From Pseudarthrobacter sp. MM222 (GTDB lineage Bacteria; Actinomycetota; Actinomycetes; Actinomycetales; Micrococcaceae), in the NCBI RefSeq assembly GCF_947090775.1, contig NZ_OX352321.1:1-64000 (forward strand): a stretch of 64,000 bases of DNA. The letters run 5' to 3'. Under the pieces are notes generated by a model, which did no database searches, was not told the origin of the DNA, and saw nothing but the letters and a program-made list of their open reading frames with translations. The stretch's first letter is position 1. Each line of letters begins with the position of its first letter. The translations under genes were made by a program, and so were the position numbers. This document shows positions 58,727 to 64,000 of the stretch, piece after piece.

Positions 58727-58735
58727 GCGCCGGTA

Positions 58736-60097
58736 TTAGCGTGCGGACGTCGTTGCGGACAGATCAGCCGCGGCCGGCTCGCCGGCGATGATGGCGTCGA
58801 CCTCGGCCTTTTCCTTGGCGCCCCACGTTTCGCGGGTGTTGAGCACGCCGACCAGGCCAATGACACCGACCAGGACGTACAGCGAGGCGCCGCCGGCCCA
58901 GCCGAAGACGGAAGCCAGGAGCACGGCCAGGAAGGGCGCGAACCCGGAGATGGAGGCGGCAACCTGGTACCCGATGGAGGCACCGGATGTCCTGGTGTTG
59001 GTCCGGAACAGCTCCGCGAACCAGGCGCCCTGTGTGCCGGTGAACGTCGCGTGGATGATGCCGATGCCGATCACGAACGCGAGGACGATCAGGAACGGGT
59101 TGCCGGTGTTGCTGAGCAGGAACATCGGGAAGCCGAAGACGATGACGGCAATGGTTCCGCCGAGGTAGAGCTTGCGACGGCCGATGCGGTCCGTGAGCGC
59201 GCCGGCCATCAGGGTGACCGGGATGGCAAGGAGGCTGGCGATCACGATGCCGGTGAGACCGACTGCCCGGTCGTCGGGGTTGTTCTTCGTGATGTAGGAG
59301 AGCAGGTACGTCGCCGTGACGTAGTACGCGCAGCTCTCCACGATCCGCAGCGAGATCACCCGCAGGATGTTCCGCCAGTCGTTCTTGATCACGGTGGTCA
59401 GCGGGTTCTTGACGATCGCGCCGGTGGCCTTGCTGTGTTCGAACTCGGGGGATTCCTCAAGCTTCATCCGGACAACGAGGCCGACGACGATCAGGATGGC
59501 GCTGGCGAGGAACGGAAGACGCCAGGCCCAGTCGGTCTGCAGGGAGGCGGAGAGCAGGAACGCGGCGTTGGCCAGGGTGATGCCGAGCGGGTTGCCCGCC
59601 TGGGGGATGGCGGCGAAGCGGCCGCGTTTCTTCCAGGGTGCGTGCTCGAAGGTCATCATGACAGCGCCGCCCCATTCCGCGCCGAAGGCGAGGCCCTGGA
59701 TCATCCGGATGATAACGAGCAGGATGGGAGCGAGGATGCCGACCTGCGCGTAGGTGGGGAGGCAGCCGATAAGGACCGTCGCGATACCCATGGTCAGCAG
59801 CGCGCCGACGAGCACGGGCTTCCGGCCGTACTTGTCGCCGAGGTAGCCGCCGACAGCTCCGCCGATGGGGCGCATCAGGAAGCCCACCGCCAGCGTGGCG
59901 AAGGCCAGCAGCGTGCCGACGACCGGGTCGGTGTTGGGGAAGAAGACCTTGCCGAAGTACAGGGCCGCGGCCGTGCCGTAGGCGACAAAGTCATAGTTCT
60001 CCACGCAGGTGCCGGCGGCCGAAGCCATGGCGGTCTTGATCTTGCCGGGTGAACCGTGGGCGGCCTGGCGCGGCCGGTCCGTGATTGCTGCCGTCAT
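58736..60097 (-). CDS. MFS transporter, metabolite:H+ symporter (MHS) type
   Basis: The 453-residue protein has 12 helices and the MHS pattern: ENYDFVAYGTAAALYFGKVF in helix 1, the MFS loop motif GGYLGDKYGRKPVL, IRMIQGLAFGAEWGGAVMMT and APWKKRGRFAAIPQAGNPLG. Relatives move organic acids, osmolytes and shikimate. It is the last gene of the leftward lacI-rbsK-rpiB run, so a pentose or related compound is a possible substrate. AAAGGAGATATAGAAC precedes the ATG. A small palindrome AAACGTTT (60154-60161) lies upstream. Confidence 0.87.
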   Translation of the reverse strand: MTAAITDRPRQAAHGSPGKIKTAMASAAGTCVENYDFVAYGTAAALYFGKVFFPNTDPVVGTLLAFATLAVGFLMRPIGGAVGGYLGDKYGRKPVLVGALLTMGIATVLIGCLPTYAQVGILAPILLVIIRMIQGLAFGAEWGGAVMMTFEHAPWKKRGRFAAIPQAGNPLGITLANAAFLLSASLQTDWAWRLPFLASAILIVVGLVVRMKLEESPEFEHSKATGAIVKNPLTTVIKNDWRNILRVISLRIVESCAYYVTATYLLSYITKNNPDDRAVGLTGIVIASLLAIPVTLMAGALTDRIGRRKLYLGGTIAVIVFGFPMFLLSNTGNPFLIVLAFVIGIGIIHATFTGTQGAWFAELFRTNTRTSGASIGYQVAASISGFAPFLAVLLASVFGWAGGASLYVLVGVIGLVGVLNTRETWGAKEKAEVDAIIAGEPAAADLSATTSAR

Positions 60098-60181
60098 GTT
60101 CTATATCTCCTTTGATATTGCTGGGTGGCTCGGGCGGTTGCCGAAGGCCAGGTAAACGTTTGTTGGACAGTCCCGGCCGGG

Positions 60182-60652
60182 TCAGATTTGGTCGGCCAGT
60201 TCCCGGGCTGCCTCGAGCTCCATGTCGCGGAGCTTTTGGACGCGCCGGATGGTGTCCTCGTCGTTGTCGAACTTCGCGTCGAGGAAGGACTGCAGGACTT
60301 CCTTGGCCGTAGCCCTCCCCACCAGCCAGGCGCCCATGGCAATCACGTTGGCGTCATCGTGCTCCACGCTCTGGTGGGCCGAGTAAACGTCGTGGCCGAG
60401 CGCGCAGCGGATGCCCGGGATCTTGTTGGCGGCCATGACGGCCCCGACGCCCGTCCCGCAGACCAGGACCGCGCGCTCGGCCTGGCCGGATTTCACGAGG
60501 TCACAGGTTGCGCGGGTGATGTCCGGGAAGTCGACCGGGGCCTCGCTGGGTGCGCCGCAGTCGATGACCTCGTGGCCGAGGTCCTCGAGGACGGACCGGA
60601 CAAACTCTTTCAGGGGGAAGCCTGCGTGATCGTTACCGAGTGCGATTTTCAT
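60182..60652 (-). CDS. rpiB: Ribose-5-phosphate isomerase B
   Basis: RpiB interconverts ribose 5-phosphate and ribulose 5-phosphate. The 156-residue protein has the canonical NDHAG motif near residues 8-12, catalytic Cys in VCGTGVGAVMAANK and GHDVYSAHQSVEHDDANVIA. It lies nine bases after the rbsK stop and would process the ribokinase product. It differs from the DerI-like paralogue at 35727 in keeping DHAG and the SAHQSVEHDDAN stretch. An allose-6-phosphate or other aldose role cannot be excluded. Confidence 0.88.
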   Translation of the reverse strand: MKIALGNDHAGFPLKEFVRSVLEDLGHEVIDCGAPSEAPVDFPDITRATCDLVKSGQAERAVLVCGTGVGAVMAANKIPGIRCALGHDVYSAHQSVEHDDANVIAMGAWLVGRATAKEVLQSFLDAKFDNDEDTIRRVQKLRDMELEAARELADQI

Positions 60653-60660
60653 GGGTCTCC

Positions 60661-61596
60661 TTAGTTCGGGACGACGAGGGCGGGGGAAGGAACGGAGGCG
60701 GGCAGCTCATGGTGCCATGGAATCGATTCCATGGCGCCGCTGCGCGTGACCGCCAGCGCCGAGGCGCGGCTGGCTGTTTTCATCGCGGCCGGCAGGTCGC
60801 GGGGGATGGTGAGAAGTGACGCGGCGAGGTAGCCCACGTAGGTATCGCCGGCGCCGGTGGTGTCCTTGGCGGCCACCTCGGCCGCCGGCACATGGACGAG
60901 CCCGCCGTCCAGGACGGTGAAGGACCCCTCCGCGCCGGCCGTGCAGACGATGGCCGGTCCCAGGACCGGCGGCAGTGCCGTGACCAGCTGCCGGTGGTCG
61001 CCGGGGATACCGGCAAGGTCAGCCAGGACGCGGATTTCCTGTTCATTGACCACGAGGAGGTCGACGTCGTCGAGCAGGCCGTCGAGCTGGCGGGGGGCCG
61101 GGGCGGCATTGAGGATGACGAATGCTCCGGCGTTCTTCGCGATGCGCGCGGCCTGCCGGACCAGCGTCGTCGGGATCTCCAGCTGCAGGACCACGACGTC
61201 GCCGGCCATGAGGGTGGCGAGTCCGGCGTCGACGTCGTCGGACGTGAGGCCGGAGTTCGCACCCGGGCTGACGATGATCTGGTTTTCGCCGCGGTCATCG
61301 ACCGCGATGATCGCCGTTCCGGTCGCGGCCGTGCTGAGGACCCGCACCCGGCTGGCGTCGATGTCCGCCTCGGCCAGGACCTCGAGAATCCGCCGTCCGT
61401 GGGCGTCGTCCCCGACAGCCCCGGCGAACTTCACCGGGGCGCCGGCGCGGGCCGCCGCGACCGCCTGGTTGCCGCCCTTGCCGCCGGGACTGTACGTGGC
61501 GTCTGAGCCCCGGACGGTTTCGCCCGGCCGGGGCAAGGAACGGACGCGGATGTTCTGGTCGATATTGAGGCTTCCGACCACAAAAACCGTGCTCAT
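60661..61596 (-). CDS. rbsK: Ribokinase
   Basis: The 311-residue PfkB-family kinase has MSTVFVVGSLNIDQNIRVRS at the start, the first PfkB signature GGKGGNQAVAAARAGA and the second DTTGAGDTYVGYLAASL with catalytic Asp and the anion hole. These match ribokinase, which converts D-ribose to ribose 5-phosphate. I chose the ATG at 61596; a frame 28 codons longer exists but is unconserved. A 22-bp perfect palindrome matching the local LacI operator lies inside the 3' coding part (60714-60735). Confidence 0.92.
   Translation of the reverse strand: MSTVFVVGSLNIDQNIRVRSLPRPGETVRGSDATYSPGGKGGNQAVAAARAGAPVKFAGAVGDDAHGRRILEVLAEADIDASRVRVLSTAATGTAIIAVDDRGENQIIVSPGANSGLTSDDVDAGLATLMAGDVVVLQLEIPTTLVRQAARIAKNAGAFVILNAAPAPRQLDGLLDDVDLLVVNEQEIRVLADLAGIPGDHRQLVTALPPVLGPAIVCTAGAEGSFTVLDGGLVHVPAAEVAAKDTTGAGDTYVGYLAASLLTIPRDLPAAMKTASRASALAVTRSGAMESIPWHHELPASVPSPALVVPN
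60714..60735. promoter_or_regulatory. LacI-type operator inside the rbsK coding sequence
   Basis: A 22-bp perfect palindrome has the core TGGAATCGATTCCA (60718-60731), identical to the operator before the local lacI gene (62751-62764). It encodes part of the RbsK C-terminus (AMESIPWH) and lies about 60-80 bp before the rpiB start. Confidence 0.65.
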
Positions 61597-61676
61597 TGGA
61601 CCTGCTCCTTCGGTGGTGTCTTCGGGGCCCCCGAACCGCGAGGCAAGGGGGATGGTGGGAGGGTGAACGGGCACTG

Positions 61677-62702
61677 TCACAGCTGTCCGAGGCTGGGATC
61701 CGGCGTGCCCGAGGAGGCCCGGACGATCAGCTCACTCGAGAGGACCACCGATTCGGGGTTCTGCCCGTCGATGACCTCGAGCAGAAGCCGGACGGCGGTC
61801 CTGCCCATGGCCTCCACGTCGTGGGAAATGACGGTAAGGGGCGGGTCGAGCAGCGAAAACCACTCGATGTCGTCGAAGGCGATCAGGGCCATGTCCCGGC
61901 CGATGCGCAGCCCCTTCCGGTTCAGGGTGGCCAGCGCTCCGACGGCCATCGGGCTGTCCGCGGCCAGCAGGGCCGTGGGAGGCTGGGCCAGACCCAGCAG
62001 GTGGTGAGCTCCGGCCGAGCCGCTGGCGGACTGGAAGTCACCGAAATACGTCAGTGCAGGGTCGGTGCTGAGCCCGAAATCCAGGGCAGCCCGTGAGAAG
62101 GACCTGAGCCGGTCCCGTCCGGTTGAGGTCGACTGGGGCCCGGCGATATAGCCGACGCGTTCGTGGCCCTGGCGGATGAGATGCTCCACGGCCTGGCGGA
62201 TGCCGGAATCGCTGTCCGTTGTCACGCTGGGCACGTCGATACCGTCGACGGTACGGTCGACGAAGACCGTGGGGATGCCCCGTTCCAGCAGCGCGTGCAG
62301 GCTGGAGCTTCCCTGGCCTTGCGGAGCGGCGATGACGCCGTCCACGCGCTGTGAAATGAAGGTGTCCAGATACCGGTCCTGCTGGAGGATGCTCTCGTTG
62401 GCGTTGCCCAGCAGGGTGACGAGTCCCTCCGCCAGCGCTGCCTGCTCGGCGGCATGCGCCAGGTCGGCGAAAAACGGGTTCCGGACGTCGGAGACCAGGA
62501 GTCCGATGACGTTGGTCTTGGTGGAGCGGAGTGCCCGGGCCTGGGCGTTGGGGTGGAAGTCCAGCTGGGCGACGGCGGCGGCCACCTTCTCCCGGGACTG
62601 CGGGGAGGTTGCCGGGTTTCCGGAGAGCACCCGCGAGGCTGTGGCGGCGGAGACGCCGGCGAGTGCCGCCACGTCCTTGATGGTGATGGAAGGTCCCGTC
62701 AC
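61677..62702 (-). CDS. LacI-family transcriptional regulator of the rbsK-rpiB operon
   Basis: From the GTG at 62702 (after GAGAGGC) the protein has 341 residues. The helix-turn-helix reads TIKDVAALAGVSAATASRVL with hinge at about 50-60, then a periplasmic-binding-type effector domain (VIGLLVSDVRNPFFADLAHA onward). It is the first gene of the leftward operon lacI-rbsK-rpiB-MFS. Two tandem operators between its promoter and start indicate autorepression. The inducer is probably ribose or a related pentose. A longer frame from 62765 would start inside the operator and was rejected. Confidence 0.9.
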   Translation of the reverse strand: MTGPSITIKDVAALAGVSAATASRVLSGNPATSPQSREKVAAAVAQLDFHPNAQARALRSTKTNVIGLLVSDVRNPFFADLAHAAEQAALAEGLVTLLGNANESILQQDRYLDTFISQRVDGVIAAPQGQGSSSLHALLERGIPTVFVDRTVDGIDVPSVTTDSDSGIRQAVEHLIRQGHERVGYIAGPQSTSTGRDRLRSFSRAALDFGLSTDPALTYFGDFQSASGSAGAHHLLGLAQPPTALLAADSPMAVGALATLNRKGLRIGRDMALIAFDDIEWFSLLDPPLTVISHDVEAMGRTAVRLLLEVIDGQNPESVVLSSELIVRASSGTPDPSLGQL

Positions 62703-62750
62703 TGTTGCGCCTCTCGCCGTTGAACTGCACGGCGCCTCTTGAACGCCTCG

Positions 62751-62809
62751 TGGAATCGATTCCATGGAATCGGTTCCACAAGTATGTGATGCAAGTTACG
62801 AACTGTCAA
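62751..62809 (-). promoter_or_regulatory. Promoter and tandem LacI operators of the lacI-rbsK-rpiB operon
   Basis: On the minus strand TTGACA (62804-62809) and CATACT (62781-62786) are 17 bp apart. Downstream lie two abutting 14-bp palindromes: TGGAATCGGTTCCA (62765-62778, one mismatched pair) and TGGAATCGATTCCA (62751-62764, perfect). The promoter abuts the stop of the upstream GntR gene. Confidence 0.8.
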
Positions 62810-63502
62810 CTAGTCCCCGTGGACGGCGCTCTGCTTGGCTTCCGAGCGGTCGAGGTAGGACAGCAGGAGACTGCCGGCGCGGTCGAGTTCGCCGGCCTCC
62901 AGTGCGGCGCAGATCTCCTCGTTGTCACCGAGATAGCCGCGGTAGAAATGGGCGTCGACAGTGGCCTTGTGGAAGAAAAGGCGCATCTCGGCGAGGACCT
63001 GGGACATGATCGTATCCAGCCTGCGGCTTTCGGCCAGCCCCACGATCGCGCCGTGGAAGTGCTGATTTGCCGTGCCAAGGGCTTCCTCGTCATCCGCGGC
63101 TGCCGCGGCTTTGCCTTCCTCCACCGCGGCCCGGACGGCGGCCACCCGCTCCGGGGTGCCTCCCGCCCGGATGGCGCTGACCTCTACCGCGCGGCGCACC
63201 GCGTAGACATCGTGGATGTCGCCCGGGCCAAGGCTCGCCACGAACACGCCGCGGTTAGGGAGGCGGACCACCAGCCGCTCGGCGGCCAGTTCGGCAAAGG
63301 CCTCCCGGACCGTGTTGCGGGACACCCCCAGGTCCTCGGCGATGGTCGATTCGGTCAACCGGGCGCCCGGCAGCAACAGACCCTCAGCCAGCTGAAGGCG
63401 AAGCTCGGCGGCAACCCGGTCCGCCACCGAGGGAACGGTCACGCGCAACCGCGCCGCAGCCGCGCCTGAGGCGGTGCCGGCGAGTGCATCGGAAGTCGTC
63501 AT
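62810..63502 (-). CDS. GntR-family (FCD domain) transcriptional regulator
   Basis: From the ATG at 63502 the protein has 230 residues. The winged helix reads LTESTIAEDLGVSRNTVREA with the following wing (VVRLPNRGVFVASLGPGDI). The FCD effector domain has the metal-binding Asp and His residues (DIHDVYAVRRAVE, HFHGAIVGLAESRRLD, FHKATVDAHFYRGYLGDNEE). It is divergent from the pxpA-type gene, with a perfect palindrome between them, so it likely represses 5-oxoproline utilisation. Its ligand is not determined by sequence. Confidence 0.9.
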   Translation of the reverse strand: MTTSDALAGTASGAAAARLRVTVPSVADRVAAELRLQLAEGLLLPGARLTESTIAEDLGVSRNTVREAFAELAAERLVVRLPNRGVFVASLGPGDIHDVYAVRRAVEVSAIRAGGTPERVAAVRAAVEEGKAAAAADDEEALGTANQHFHGAIVGLAESRRLDTIMSQVLAEMRLFFHKATVDAHFYRGYLGDNEEICAALEAGELDRAGSLLLSYLDRSEAKQSAVHGD

Positions 63503-63516
63503 GATGCCGAATCTAC

Positions 63517-63557
63517 ACGATTGTTCCAATGTTGAATCGTCAGATTGTTGAACAATC
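63517..63557. promoter_or_regulatory. Putative GntR operators between the divergent genes
   Basis: A perfect palindrome GATTGTT-G-AACAATC lies at 63543-63557. A second, looser inverted repeat (ACGATT at 63517-63522 and AATCGT at 63535-63540) lies beside it. Both fall in the 107 bp between the GntR and pxpA-type starts. Confidence 0.65.
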
Positions 63558-63609
63558 CGCCAAAGTGATGCATCCTTAGTACGGGGCTATCATGAGACGA
63601 GGATCACAA

Positions 63610-64000
63610 ATGGCAACTATTGACCTGAACAGCGACGTCGGCGAATCCTTCGGACGCTGGACCCTGGGCGATGACACGGCGATGTTCCGCTCGGTGTCCA
63701 GCGCCAACGTGGCCTGCGGCTTCCACGCAGGGGACCCCAGCGTCATCCGCCGGACCTGCCGCGAGGCAGTGGCCGCCGGCGTGGTGATCGGCGCCCACGT
63801 CGGCTACCGCGACCTAGCCGGCTTTGGCCGGCGCTTCCTGGATGTCGATCCGCAAGAACTGGCGGACGACGTCGTCTACCAGATCGGCGCACTGCAGGCG
63901 CTGGCCGCCGTCGAGGGGGGCACGGTCCAGTACGTGAAGCCGCATGGTGGCCTCTACAACGCCATCGTCTCGCACACCGCCCAGGCGCAGGCCGTCGTCG
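63610..64000 (+). CDS. pxpA: 5-oxoprolinase subunit PxpA (LamB/YcsF family), truncated by window end
   Basis: PxpA is part of the PxpABC complex that hydrolyses 5-oxoproline to glutamate with ATP. The visible 130 residues carry the family start [20 protein letters not shown], then [36 protein letters not shown] and [12 protein letters not shown]. The full family length is about 250 residues, so roughly half is missing because the window ends. The ATG at 63610 begins right at the conserved strand. pxpB and pxpC would be expected downstream. Confidence 0.93.
   Translation, partial: MATIDLNSDVGESFGRWTLGDDTAMFRSVSSANVACGFHAGDPSVIRRTCREAVAAGVVIGAHVGYRDLAGFGRRFLDVDPQELADDVVYQIGALQALAAVEGGTVQYVKPHGGLYNAIVSHTAQAQAVV

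Overview
The window is about 65% G+C and looks like the chromosome start of a Micrococcaceae actinobacterium (Arthrobacter or Pseudarthrobacter type). Base 1 is the first base of dnaA. The order dnaA-dnaN-gnd-recF-dciA-gyrB-gyrA-DUF3566-tRNA-Ile-DLW39-tRNA-Ala, followed by crgA, sortase, pabA-type amidotransferase and the pknB-pknA-pbpA-rodA-pstP-fhaB-fhaA operon, is the classical actinobacterial origin neighbourhood. No insertion sequence, prophage or CRISPR array was seen.

Region 1 (1-12.3 kb) holds replication initiation and gyrase, with a DnaA-box-rich origin between dnaA and dnaN. Region 2 (12.3-20.1 kb) holds single genes: cupin, EamA permease, glycosyltransferase, a repeat-helical membrane protein, cyclophilin, rhomboid protease, a phosphotransferase-like protein and a TAG-type DNA glycosylase. 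Between the last two lies a gene-free stretch of about 850 bp with a second, denser DnaA-box cluster (18798-19489) that shares even off-consensus box variants with the origin. This is the most notable feature of the window.

Region 3 (20.2-32.6 kb) is cell division and envelope control: crgA, a class E sortase, a small membrane protein, a glutamine amidotransferase, and a leftward operon with repeated 4-bp stop/start overlaps that couples two Ser/Thr kinases to PBP2, RodA/FtsW, the PP2C phosphatase and two FHA proteins.

Region 4 (32.8-64 kb) is catabolic and carries local regulators with readable operators. (a) 32.87-39.5 kb: TIM-barrel enzyme, DAK-type kinase, RpiB/DerI-like isomerase, beta-hydroxyacid dehydrogenase, MFS transporter and SDR. 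I read this as a route from an acid sugar through a four-carbon ketose to erythrose 4-phosphate. (b) 39.6-43.6 kb: TetR regulator, putrescine oxidase and amine permease with a perfect TetR-type palindrome. (c) 43.7-48.1 kb: small oxidoreductase, stress and regulatory genes. (d) 48.1-58.6 kb: L-arabinose uptake and catabolism (LacI regulator, araBDA, galM-like, chvE-type ABC transporter) with three matching LacI operators. (e) 58.7-62.8 kb: a leftward lacI-rbsK-rpiB-MFS pentose operon with tandem operators upstream and a third identical operator inside rbsK. (f) 62.8-64 kb: a GntR regulator divergent from a 5-oxoprolinase subunit gene cut off by the window end.

Gene functions are assigned from motifs and remembered family resemblance only; no database search was possible. 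Start codons were chosen from ribosome-binding sites and gene overlaps.
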